From positions 62,001 through 126,000 of the forward strand of contig NZ_JQMQ01000005.1 of assembly GCF_000744815.1 (NCBI RefSeq): 64,000 bases of DNA, read 5' to 3'. The stretch comes from Phaeacidiphilus oryzae TH49. Its GTDB lineage: Bacteria > Actinomycetota > Actinomycetes > Streptomycetales > Streptomycetaceae. Under the pieces are notes generated by a model. That model was not told the DNA's origin. It was given only the letters and a program-made list of their open reading frames with translations, and ran no database searches. Both the position numbers and the translations under genes were made by a program. Shown here piece by piece: positions 34,906 through 42,853 of this stretch. Within the stretch, counting starts at the first letter, position 1, and the number at the start of each line of letters is the position of its first letter.

Positions 34906-36258
34906 ATGGCGGAAGGCTCGACGGTGAGCCCGGCACAGAGCGGCTCCAGCACTGCGGTCGGCGGCAGAGCCGGCGGCAATCTCAGATGGGGCATCGCGGG
35001 GCTGCTGGGCACCGGGATTCTGATCAACTACTTCGACCGCGTGAACCTCTCAGTGGCCGGCACGGACCTGCAGCACACACTGCACCTCAGCTCCGGTGAA
35101 CTGGGCATCCTGTTCTCGGCGTTCACCTGGTCCTACGGCCTGGCCCAGATACCGGTGGGCCTGCTGCTCGACCGGATCGGCGTGACCTGGGTGGTGCGGA
35201 TCGCCACCCTGCTGTGGTCGGCCGCCACCTTCCTCACCGCCGCGGTCAGCGGGCTCGGACTGATCCTGGTGACCCGGCTGCTGCTCGGCATCGCCGAGGC
35301 CCCCGGCATCGTCTCCTCGCAGAAGACCACCAGCTACTGGTTTCCCCGGCACGAGCGCGGGCTGTGCACCTCGGCCTTCGACGGGGCCGCGAAGTTCTCC
35401 AACGTGGTCGGCGTCCCACTGATGTCGCTGATCGTCGCCTCCCTCGGCTGGCGGGCCGCGTTCTGGTTCAGCGGCTCGCTCAGCCTGGCCTTCGCCATCG
35501 CCTACTGGCTGCTCTACCGCAACCCGCGCCGGCTGCGGGAGACGGGGCGGCTGAGCGAGAGCGAGTACCGGTACATCACCGAGGGCGGGGCGCAGGACGA
35601 ACGGTCCGTTCCCGAGCGGCAGTTCGCCCACTTCGGGCGGCTGCTGAGGAACCGCAAGGTGTGGGGCCTCTCGCTCGGCTTCGCCTGCTACAACTACGCC
35701 TTCTTCATGCTGCTGACCTGGCTTCCCGGCTACCTGGAGGACCAGCTCCACATGTCCGTCCTCACCGGCGGGCTGTACGCGGCGGTGCCGTGGATCGTGG
35801 CCACCCTCTCCGATCTGCTGATCGGCGGGCTGCTGGTGGACCGGCTGATCGCGGCCGGGCGGAACCCGGACCGGGTCCGCCGATCGGTGCTGATCGGCGG
35901 GATGGTGGTGGGGCTCTTCGTCCTCGGCGGGGCGACCACCCACAGCCCCGTGCTTGCGGTGACCTTCCTCTCGCTGGGCCTCGGCGGACTCTCCGCCTCC
36001 GCGCCGGTCGGCTCCAGCTGCGTCGCGCTGATCGCCCCCGAGGGCGCCGTCGGCGCCGTGGGCGGGATCCTCAACTTCCTCAGCCAGCTGTTCGTGGCGG
36101 CGGCGCCGATCGTCACCGGCTTCCTGGTCGACAGCACCGGCAGCTTCGCCTGGGGCTTCGTCATCGCCGCCGTGATGGTCGCCCTCGGAGTCGCCTGCTA
36201 CCTCCTCGTCCTCGGCCGCATCGAGCAAGTTCCGGACTCGGAGGTGGCCGTCGCATGA
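34906..36258 (+). CDS. MFS permease, anion:cation symporter (hexuronate/glucarate) family
   Basis: 450 residues, 12 membrane segments. The first segment reads GILINYFDRVNLSVAG, the ACS-family signature, followed by GLAQIPVGLLLDRIGVTWVVR and LGIAEAPGIVSSQKTTSYWFPRHERG. These permeases bring in organic anions (hexuronates, glucarate, galactarate, phthalate, tartrate). First gene of the IclR-controlled operon; it overlaps the next gene by 4 bp. Together with the dehydratase downstream, a sugar acid or related hydroxy acid is the likely substrate. Confidence 0.92.
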   Translation: MAEGSTVSPAQSGSSTAVGGRAGGNLRWGIAGLLGTGILINYFDRVNLSVAGTDLQHTLHLSSGELGILFSAFTWSYGLAQIPVGLLLDRIGVTWVVRIATLLWSAATFLTAAVSGLGLILVTRLLLGIAEAPGIVSSQKTTSYWFPRHERGLCTSAFDGAAKFSNVVGVPLMSLIVASLGWRAAFWFSGSLSLAFAIAYWLLYRNPRRLRETGRLSESEYRYITEGGAQDERSVPERQFAHFGRLLRNRKVWGLSLGFACYNYAFFMLLTWLPGYLEDQLHMSVLTGGLYAAVPWIVATLSDLLIGGLLVDRLIAAGRNPDRVRRSVLIGGMVVGLFVLGGATTHSPVLAVTFLSLGLGGLSASAPVGSSCVALIAPEGAVGAVGGILNFLSQLFVAAAPIVTGFLVDSTGSFAWGFVIAAVMVALGVACYLLVLGRIEQVPDSEVAVA

Positions 36259-37130
36259 CCGGGCAGACACCGCTCACCCCCCTCGCCCCGCCCACCACGC
36301 CCACCACGCCCACCCCGCTCCACCGGCTCGACGAGATGACCCGCGAGGAGCTCGCCGCCGAGGCGCCGGGCAGCGTACTGGTGCTGCCGATCGGCGCCGT
36401 CGAGCAGCACGGGCCGCATCTCGCGCTCGGCACCGACACCCTGCTGGCGCGGACCGTCGCCGAACGCGCGGCCGAGCGCGCGGGGGCCGACGGGGTGCCG
36501 GTGGTACTCGCCCCGGCACTGCCGTACGGGCACTCCGAGCACCATGTCTTCCCCGGTGCGGGCGCCGCCTCGCTCAGCGCCGACACCCTGGCCGCGGTGC
36601 TCCGCGACCTCCTCTCCGCCCTCCACCGCTCCGGCTTCCGCCGCTTTCTTCTCGTCAACGGCCACGGCGGCAACGACGAGACGGCCCGGATGGTGAGCAA
36701 GACCGCGGTGCTGGGACTGCCGGTCGCGGTGGGGACGGTGAACTACTGGCAGGCCGGACCGGCCACCGAGCCGGCGCCGGAGGGCGCCGACGTCCCCGGG
36801 CACGCGGGCTGGTGGGAGACCAGCCTGGTGCTGGCGGTCCGCCCGGAGCTGGTCCGGCCGGACCGGGCGGCGACCGAACTCCCGGGCCCGCGCGGGCTGT
36901 TCTCCTACGAGGCGGTCCCCGGGCTGAACCTCCAGCGGCACGGCGAGTGGCAGCGCTCGGGCGGCACCACCGACCCGGCGGCGGGCGCGGACGCCGCGGC
37001 CGGCGCCCGCATCCTCGGCGAGCGGGTCGCCGGCGTCGCCGACGCCCTCCGCCGCTTCCACGAACTGACGGCGGAACCGACCACAGAACCGACGGCAGCA
37101 CCGACCGAAGAAGGCACCCCCGCGCGATGA
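36255..37130 (+). CDS. Creatininase-family metal-dependent amidohydrolase
   Basis: 291 residues. Metal-binding segments are LPIGAVEQHGPHLALGTDT (Glu, His and Asp ligands) and FLLVNGHGGNDETAR; GYxHSEHH is represented by PYGHSEHHVFPG. Relatives open cyclic amides or lactone-like rings (creatinine, and ring-opening steps in inositol and mycofactocin-type contexts). The C-terminal 20 residues are Thr/Glu/Pro repeats. It overlaps both neighbours by 4 bp, so it is a core step of the pathway. Substrate unknown. Confidence 0.9.
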   Translation: MTGQTPLTPLAPPTTPTTPTPLHRLDEMTREELAAEAPGSVLVLPIGAVEQHGPHLALGTDTLLARTVAERAAERAGADGVPVVLAPALPYGHSEHHVFPGAGAASLSADTLAAVLRDLLSALHRSGFRRFLLVNGHGGNDETARMVSKTAVLGLPVAVGTVNYWQAGPATEPAPEGADVPGHAGWWETSLVLAVRPELVRPDRAATELPGPRGLFSYEAVPGLNLQRHGEWQRSGGTTDPAAGADAAAGARILGERVAGVADALRRFHELTAEPTTEPTAAPTEEGTPAR

Positions 37131-38263
37131 GACTCGACGACCTGACGGTCTGGACCGTCAACGTCCCCTACGCCCGCCCCTTCACCAGCTCCTTCGAGAC
37201 CCGCACCGGCACCACCCGGACGATCCTCCGGCTGCGCACCGACGACGGCCTGGAGGGCTGGGGCGAGACCATGCACGGCAGCCCCACCGCCGCCATCATC
37301 GAGAAGATCTACCCGCAGATCCGCGGCACCGACCCGCACCGGCTCCAGCAGGCCGCCGAAACCTTCCACATGGTCCCGTACTTCTACGGCTACCTGGGCG
37401 CGGCGGCTCTCGCTGGGATCGAGATGGCCTGCTGGGACCTGATCGGCAAGGCCGCCGGGCGCCCACTCGCCGACCTCCTCGGCGGCCCGGTCCGGGACCG
37501 GGTGCCGGTCACCGCGGTGCTCACCCCGGGCCTGGTCGGCGAGCCCACCGGGGCGGTGGCCCTGGCCGACGCCCTCTCCGAGGAGATCCTCCGCGTCCAG
37601 GCGAACGAGGGCGCCGGAGCCTTCAAGATCAAGGGCTCCACCGACCCCCTCCACGACGTGGTCCTCCTCGAACGCATCCGGGAGCGCCTCGGCCGCGAGC
37701 TGCCCCTGCGGGTCGACCCCAACGCCCACTGGACGGTCCCGCGCACCCTCGAACTCGCCCGGCGGATCGAGGATCTGGGCCTGGAGTACCTGGAGGACCC
37801 CGTCCCTGGGATCGCCGGCATGGCCGCCGTCCGCCGGGACCTCCGCGTCCCCCTCTGCACCAACATGTGCGTCACCGAGTTCGACCACGTCGCCCCGGCG
37901 ATCCGGCTCGGCGCGGTGGACGTGGTGCACGGCGACGTCCACCGCTGGGCCGGCATCTCCCCCACCCGCCGCCTGGCCGGCGTCCTGGAGACCCACGGCC
38001 TCGGCATGAACCTCCACAGCGGCGGCGAGATCGGCCTCTCCACCGCGGCCCACCTCCACCTCACCAGCGCCACCCCGCAGATCGGGTACGCCATCGACAC
38101 CGTGTACCAGTACCTGGAACACGACGTCGTCACCCGCCCCTTCGAGATCCGCGACGGCGCCATGACCCCGCCGGCCGGCCCCGGCCTCGGCGTGGAGGTG
38201 GACCCGGAGGCCCTGGCCTCGGCGGCCCGGGCCCACGAGCGGGACGGCGACCTGCTGCTCTGA
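37127..38263 (+). CDS. Enolase-superfamily dehydratase, glucarate-dehydratase-like
   Basis: 378 residues. The N-terminal cap domain has FTSSFETRTGTTRTILRLRTDDGLEGWGE. In the barrel are GAFKIKGS (catalytic KxK), LRVDPNAHW (metal ligand), LEYLEDPV (metal ligand), the characteristic CTNMCVTEFDH, and NLHSGGEIGLS carrying the likely base His. The EDP/TNM pattern places it with glucarate dehydratases rather than muconate lactonisers. It would remove water from an acid sugar or analogue to give a 2-keto-3-deoxy acid. Start ATG 37127 overlaps the creatininase stop. Confidence 0.9.
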   Translation: MRLDDLTVWTVNVPYARPFTSSFETRTGTTRTILRLRTDDGLEGWGETMHGSPTAAIIEKIYPQIRGTDPHRLQQAAETFHMVPYFYGYLGAAALAGIEMACWDLIGKAAGRPLADLLGGPVRDRVPVTAVLTPGLVGEPTGAVALADALSEEILRVQANEGAGAFKIKGSTDPLHDVVLLERIRERLGRELPLRVDPNAHWTVPRTLELARRIEDLGLEYLEDPVPGIAGMAAVRRDLRVPLCTNMCVTEFDHVAPAIRLGAVDVVHGDVHRWAGISPTRRLAGVLETHGLGMNLHSGGEIGLSTAAHLHLTSATPQIGYAIDTVYQYLEHDVVTRPFEIRDGAMTPPAGPGLGVEVDPEALASAARAHERDGDLLL

Positions 38264-38280
38264 TCCGGGCTCGGCCGCGC

Positions 38281-39174
38281 TCAGTCCAGCTCGAACAGGC
38301 GGGCCGCGTTGTCGTGGCAGACCGCGCGGAGCCAGGCCTCGCCGAGGTCCAGGCGTTCCAGAGCGCGCAGCTGATGGACGTAGGGGTAGGGGATGTTGGG
38401 GAAGTCGGAGCCGAGGAGGACGCGGTCGGCGAGGGCCGCCAGCCGGGGCAGGGCGCGGCCGGGGAAGGGCATCAGGTTCTCGGTGAAGTCGGTGAAGACC
38501 ATCGTGGTGTCCAGCCGGACCTCGGGGTGGCGCTCGGCGAGGGCGAGGAAGTCCTCGTACTCCGGCATCCCCAGGTGGGCGATGACCAGGCGGAGGCGGG
38601 GGTGGCGGGCCAGCACCCGGGCGATCGGCTCGGGGCCGGTGTGCTTGCCCGGGGCGGGCCCCGAGCCACAGTGGATCACCACCGGGATCCCGGCCTCGGC
38701 CAGCAGGCCCCAGGCCGGGTCGAGCAGCGGGTCGGCCGGGTCGTAACCGCCCACCTGGACATGGGCCTTGAAGACGCGGGCACCGGACTCCACGGCCTCC
38801 CGGACGTAGGAACCGACGCCGGGCTCGGGGAAGAGGGTGGCGGTGTGGAGGCAGTCCGGGGTGGCGCGGGCGAAGCCGACCGCCCAGCCGTTCAGCCAGC
38901 GGGCCATCCCGGGCTTGTGCGGGTAGAGCATCGCGGTGAAGGCGCGCAGGCCGAACTCCCTGAGCAGGGCGGTGCGTTCGGCCTCCTCCGCACGGTAGGA
39001 GATCGGCCACTCCAGACCGCCGGTGAGCGGCCCGAGGGCGTCGAAGTAGCCCCACACCTTGTGCAGCACCCGTTCGGGCATGAAGTGGGTGTGGACGTCG
39101 ACGAGCCCGGGCAGGCCGAGCCGGCCCCAGAACTCCCGGACCTCGGCGGCCTCCCGCAGTCGATCACCGTTCAT
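38281..39174 (-). CDS. Amidohydrolase (TIM-barrel) family protein
   Basis: 297 residues. VDVHTHFMPERV carries the N-terminal metal HxH; FKAHVQVGGYDP, VIHCGSGPAPGKHTGPEP and IAHLGMPEYEDFLAL follow, and LGSDFPNIPYPY has the C-terminal Asp. This is the Amidohydro_2 group (lactonases such as LigI, decarboxylases, hydrolases). It faces the enolase gene tail to tail, 17 bp away, and diverges from the FAD oxidase gene. Start ATG 39174 was chosen; the frame extends to 39246. Probably part of the same pathway, though on the opposite strand. Confidence 0.88.
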   Translation of the reverse strand: MNGDRLREAAEVREFWGRLGLPGLVDVHTHFMPERVLHKVWGYFDALGPLTGGLEWPISYRAEEAERTALLREFGLRAFTAMLYPHKPGMARWLNGWAVGFARATPDCLHTATLFPEPGVGSYVREAVESGARVFKAHVQVGGYDPADPLLDPAWGLLAEAGIPVVIHCGSGPAPGKHTGPEPIARVLARHPRLRLVIAHLGMPEYEDFLALAERHPEVRLDTTMVFTDFTENLMPFPGRALPRLAALADRVLLGSDFPNIPYPYVHQLRALERLDLGEAWLRAVCHDNAARLFELD

Positions 39175-39275
39175 GGGCCTACCATCCGCCCTCGGCGGCC
39201 GCCTCCGCCATGCCCGCGCGCGAAGCCGCGCTGAGAGATCCGTCACCGGTTCCGCGCTGGTGAGGCCGGTGCGGC

Positions 39276-39281
39276 TAGGGT
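39276..39281 (+). promoter_or_regulatory. -10 box TAGGGT of the FAD oxidase gene
   Basis: TAGGGT ends 6 bp before ATG 39288, giving an expected transcription start at the ATG and a leaderless message. Confidence 0.45.
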
Positions 39282-39287
39282 CCTTCC

Positions 39288-40688
39288 ATGGACGACGAGG
39301 CGCGGCTGGGCGAGCTGATCGGGGATCTGGAGCGGGGACTTCCGGAGGGCCGGCTGGTCTCCGACCCCGAGGTGGCCCGGGGCTACGCCCACGACGAGGC
39401 CGAGTGGGCGCCGTACGGGACGCCGGCCGCGGTGGTCCGGCCGCGTACCGCCGAGGAGGTCCGGCACGTGGTCCGGGTCTGCCTGCGGCACGGCGCCCCG
39501 GTGGTGCCGCGAGGCGCCGGCACCGGGCTCTCCGGCGGGGCGAACGCCATCGAGCGCGGGGTGGTGCTCTCCACCGAGGCGATGACCCGGATCAAGGAGA
39601 TCGACGCCCGGGAGCGGCTGGCCGTGGTCGAGCCGGGGGTGGTCAACGACCATCTCCGCGCGGCCTGCGCCGAGCACGGCCTGTGGTACCCGCCGGACCC
39701 GGCGAGCGCCCCGTGGTCGACCATCGGCGGCAATGTCGCGACCAACGCGGGCGGGCTGTGCTGCGTGAAGTACGGCGTCACCCGCGACTACGTGCTGGGC
39801 CTGCAGTTCGTCACCGGGACGGGTGAGCTGGTCCGGGTCGGCCGCCGCACCGCGAAGGGCGTCGCCGGCTACGACCTGACCGGTCTGCTGGTCGGCTCCG
39901 AGGGCACCCTCGGCGTGATCACCGAGGTTACGGTGAAGCTCCGGCCGGCCCGGGCGCCCGAGCACACGGTGGCCGGCTACTTCGACTCGACGGTGGCGGC
40001 CGGCCGCGCGGTCGCCGCCGTCGCCGAGGCCGGACTCGAGCCCTCCGCGCTGGAGCTGATCGACCGTCACTGCCTGGCCGCCGTCGACGCCTGGCGCAAC
40101 ATGGGGCTCTCCACCGAGGCGAACGTCGTGCTGCTGGGCCGCACCGACAGCCCGGGCCCGGCCGGCGAGCGGGAGGCCGAGGCGCTGCTCGCCTGCTTCG
40201 AGAAGGCCGGCGCGACCTTCGCCGTACGCTCCACCGACCAGCAGGAGGCGGACGCCCTCTTCGAGGCGCGGCGGCTGGCCTATCCGGCGCTGGAGCGGCT
40301 CGGCCCGGTGCTGACCGAGGACGTCTGCGTGCCGAAGGCGGCGGTCCCCGAGATGCTCGCCCGGATCGACCGGGCCGCCGAGCGGCACGACACGCAGATC
40401 GCCAACATCGCCCACGCCGGGGACGGCAACCTCCATCCGCTGCTGATCACCAAGCCCGGCGACGAGGCCGCGCGGAAGCGCGCGGAGGCGGCCTTCGACG
40501 AGATCATCGCCGCCGCGATCGAACTGGGCGGGACGGTGACCGGCGAGCACGGCGTCGGACTCCTCAAGCGGGCCGGCCTGCGCACCGAGGCGGGGCCGGC
40601 GGTGCTGGCCCTGCACCGGTCGGTCAAGGACGCCCTCGACCCACAGGGCATCCTCAACCCCGGCAAGATCTTCGCCCGCGAGGAGTGA
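39288..40688 (+). CDS. FAD-linked oxidase/dehydrogenase, GlcD/D-lactate dehydrogenase type
   Basis: 466 residues. The FAD-binding PCMH/VAO domain has VPRGAGTGLSGGAN (about 72-85), WSTIGGNVATNAGG and GLLVGSEGTLGVITE. The C-terminal domain holds IANIAHAGDGNLHPLLI and TGEHGVGLLKR, with the histidines of the 2-hydroxyacid dehydrogenase active site, and ends DPQGILNPGKIF. It would oxidise a D-2-hydroxy acid (glycolate, lactate or a chain-shortened sugar acid). Divergent from the amidohydrolase. It may complete the catabolic locus; a link to it is inferred from position only. Confidence 0.93.
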   Translation: MDDEARLGELIGDLERGLPEGRLVSDPEVARGYAHDEAEWAPYGTPAAVVRPRTAEEVRHVVRVCLRHGAPVVPRGAGTGLSGGANAIERGVVLSTEAMTRIKEIDARERLAVVEPGVVNDHLRAACAEHGLWYPPDPASAPWSTIGGNVATNAGGLCCVKYGVTRDYVLGLQFVTGTGELVRVGRRTAKGVAGYDLTGLLVGSEGTLGVITEVTVKLRPARAPEHTVAGYFDSTVAAGRAVAAVAEAGLEPSALELIDRHCLAAVDAWRNMGLSTEANVVLLGRTDSPGPAGEREAEALLACFEKAGATFAVRSTDQQEADALFEARRLAYPALERLGPVLTEDVCVPKAAVPEMLARIDRAAERHDTQIANIAHAGDGNLHPLLITKPGDEAARKRAEAAFDEIIAAAIELGGTVTGEHGVGLLKRAGLRTEAGPAVLALHRSVKDALDPQGILNPGKIFAREE

Positions 40689-40740
40689 CCGCGCCGGCCG
40701 CCTGGCCGCCGGATCTTCAGGCGCCCCAGGTGACCGGCGG

Positions 40741-40772
40741 CTCGTCACCAAGCAGGCGACCTTGGTGACGAG
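40741..40772. terminator. Perfect 12-bp hairpin after the FAD oxidase gene
   Basis: CTCGTCACCAAG (40741-40752) and CTTGGTGACGAG (40761-40772) pair without a mismatch around an 8-nt loop. It lies 52 bp after the oxidase stop. It can serve as a terminator, or as an operator for the fragment that begins inside its right arm. Confidence 0.55.
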
Positions 40773-40986
40773 TCCCAGCACCAACGCCACGGACCCCGAT
40801 GCGGCGCGAGCCGTGTTCCGGGCCGAGGTGCTGGAGCGTACCCGCGAGCTGGCGATGCCCTGGCGGATGAACGGCCACGCCGCCATCATGATCAAAGACG
40901 GCTGGGCGACTCCCGAGGAGATGCTCGGCTATGTCGACGCGCTGGCGCGGTTCGCCTCCTACCTCCCGGAGGCCGCGCCCGATCGG
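40762..40986 (+). pseudogene. Gene fragment with good codon use, family not recognised
   Basis: From GTG 40762 about 75 residues read as ordinary protein: DPDAARAVFRAEVLERTRELA, then MPWRMNGHAAIMIKDGW and ATPEEMLGYVDALARFASYLPEA. After about 40986 the frame stays open to 41298, but its codon use breaks down and it lies over the ferredoxin gene of the other strand. The stretch may be the remnant of a larger gene, its rest lost. No start signal except the GTG within a hairpin. I could not name the family. Confidence 0.35.
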
Positions 40987-41061
40987 CGCGGTCTTCCTCA
41001 TTGCCCGGCTGTTGTACGCGGCACGGCTCCGTCCGTGTGCTGCACCAAGGCAACGGCTCGT

Positions 41062-41256
41062 TCACTCGGCGAGGGAGAGCGCCTGCCCGGGGCAGAGCCG
41101 CACCGCCTCGTGGGCGTGCTCCAGCCGCTCCCCCGCCGGCTCCCCGTCCAGCACGAGGACCGTCCCGTCCTCCTCGTCCTGGTCGAAGAGGTCCGGGTCG
41201 GTGAGCACACACTGTCCGGCCCCGACGCAGCGCGAGGTGTCGGCGATCAGGCGCAT
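41062..41256 (-). CDS. Ferredoxin, [3Fe-4S] type, P450 partner
   Basis: 64 residues, the usual size of P450-linked actinomycete ferredoxins. Cysteine pattern CVGAGQC ... CPGQAL: the middle position of the normal CxxCxxC motif is Gly/Ala, which leaves three cluster cysteines as in [3Fe-4S] proteins. Acidic overall, as needed for docking to P450. It lies 28 bp downstream of the P450 gene on the same strand, so the two form one operon and this protein should pass electrons to that P450. Confidence 0.93.
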   Translation of the reverse strand: MRLIADTSRCVGAGQCVLTDPDLFDQDEEDGTVLVLDGEPAGERLEHAHEAVRLCPGQALSLAE

Positions 41257-41284
41257 CCGAGAAGTCCCTTCGGTCCCGCGGCCC

Positions 41285-42577
41285 TCAGTCCCAGGTGACC
41301 GGGAGCTCATGGAGACCATAGACGTGGGCGTCGTCCTTGTACGGCAGCTCGTCCGGGTCCACGGCCAGGCGGAGGCCCGGGACCCGGCGGATCAGCGTGT
41401 CGAAGACGGTACGCAGCTCCTGCCGGGCCAGGTTCTGGCCCAGGCACTGGTGGATCCCGAAGCCGAAGGCGAGATGGTGGCGGGCGCCCCGGTCGAAGTC
41501 CAGCGCGGCCGGCTCGGGGAAGACCTCGGGGTCGTGGTCGGCGACGCTGCTCAGCGCCACCACGCCCTCCCCCTCGCGGATCAGCACCCCGGCGAGCTCG
41601 ACGTCCTCGGTGGCCACCCGGGCGTTCACGAACTCGGCGATGGTGAAGATCCGCAGCATCTCCTCGACCGCCGCCGGGGTGCGCGAGGGGTCGGCCCGCA
41701 GGGCCGCGAGCTGATCCGGCCGGCTGAGCAGGGCCATCACACCGAGCGAGATCATGTTCGCGGTGGTCTCGTGCCCGGCCACCAGCAGCAGGAAGCCGAG
41801 GGCGATCAGCGCCTCGCGGTCGACACCGCCGGACTCGGCCTTCTGCCGGGCGATCTGACGACCCATCAGGTCGTCTCCCGGGTCCTCCGCCGCCGCCTTG
41901 GCGTCGATCAGCCGGCCGAGGTACCCCCACAGCTCGCCGCGGGCCTGATTCCGCTCCTCCACGGTCGGCACGCGGCTCAGCAGCAGCCCGGACCTGGTCT
42001 GGAAGAAGTCGTGGTCGGCGTAGGGGACGCCGAGGAGCTCGCAGATCACCATCGAGGGCACCGGCAGCGCCAGCGCCTCCACCAGGTCCACCGGCCGCGG
42101 CCCGGCCAGCATCCGGTCCACATGCTCGTCGACGATCTGCTGCACCCGCGGCTGCAGGGCCTCCAGCCGCTTGACGGTGAACTCGCCGACCACGGCCCGC
42201 CGGGCCCGGCTGTGCTCGGGCGGGTCCATCCCGATCAGCGAGATCCGCGCCGGGGCGTGCGCGCTGGGCTGGGTCGGGGCGAAGAACGGGTACTGCGGAA
42301 GCCTGCGGTCCGAGCTGAACCGCGGATCGCCGAGGACGGCCCGGACGTCGGCGTGCCTGGTCAGCGCCCAGGCGGTGCTGCCGGTCGGCATCCGCACCCG
42401 CACCGCCCGGCCTGCGTCGCGCAGCCGGAGGTACTCGTCCGGTGGAGCGAACGGGCAGCTCCTGACGGCCGGCAGGGTCGGCAGCCCGCCGTCTGCGTCG
42501 GCCTCGGCGACGGCCTCGGCACCGGTCTCCGCGACGGCTTCGGCACCGGCCTCGGCGTCGGTCCGCGTGTCGGTCAC
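41285..42577 (-). CDS. Cytochrome P450, CYP105-like
   Basis: 430 residues from GTG 42577. I-helix AGHETT (about 267-272), EEMLR (ExxR, 305-309) and the heme loop FGFGIHQCLG with Cys378. SCPFAPPDEYLRLR and ARHHLAFGFGIHQCLGQNLAR are typical of the CYP105 group, which oxidises many xenobiotics and natural products. The first 30 residues are an Ala/Glu repeat (AEAVAETGAEAVAEADAD) with no counterpart in most P450s. The frame is open to ATG 42646, but GGGGGTGAGGG precedes GTG 42577. Operon with the ferredoxin. Substrate unknown. Confidence 0.92.
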   Translation of the reverse strand: MTDTRTDAEAGAEAVAETGAEAVAEADADGGLPTLPAVRSCPFAPPDEYLRLRDAGRAVRVRMPTGSTAWALTRHADVRAVLGDPRFSSDRRLPQYPFFAPTQPSAHAPARISLIGMDPPEHSRARRAVVGEFTVKRLEALQPRVQQIVDEHVDRMLAGPRPVDLVEALALPVPSMVICELLGVPYADHDFFQTRSGLLLSRVPTVEERNQARGELWGYLGRLIDAKAAAEDPGDDLMGRQIARQKAESGGVDREALIALGFLLLVAGHETTANMISLGVMALLSRPDQLAALRADPSRTPAAVEEMLRIFTIAEFVNARVATEDVELAGVLIREGEGVVALSSVADHDPEVFPEPAALDFDRGARHHLAFGFGIHQCLGQNLARQELRTVFDTLIRRVPGLRLAVDPDELPYKDDAHVYGLHELPVTWD

Positions 42578-42853
42578 GCCCTCACCCCCATCGGGGCCGC
42601 CGGCGGTGCCCGCGACCACAGGTTCTGGTAGCCGGAGCCTAACCATCGTTGCTGAACAGACGTCAAGTGGCGGATCAGCCGCGTTGTTCGGCGAACAAGC
42701 GGAATGCCGTTTAACAAAAACGTCACACCTCCATCTTGTTGACCAGGACACGCCTGGCTACGCTCATCGCGGGCTGCCACCCCAATGAGGGGAGGCAGAC
42801 CACTGCACGTCGCACGTCACTTCCCCGTTGGCTCCTGTTCAGGAGGCAGTACG
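42578..42853. promoter_or_regulatory. Divergent region between P450 and S53 peptidase
   Basis: For the P450 (minus strand) TTGACG (42666-42661) and TAGGCT (42641-42636) stand 19 bp apart. For the peptidase TTGTTG (42736-42741) and TACGCT (42759-42764) stand 17 bp apart. Between them TTGTTCGGCGAACAA (42684-42698) is a perfect palindrome. A hairpin with arms CTGCC/GGCAG and CCCC/GGGG (42774-42798) lies in the peptidase leader. Confidence 0.6.

Noticed and set aside
40987-41298. Downstream continuation of the fragment that starts at 40762
   Set aside because: It lies over the ferredoxin gene on the other strand and has shadow-like composition.
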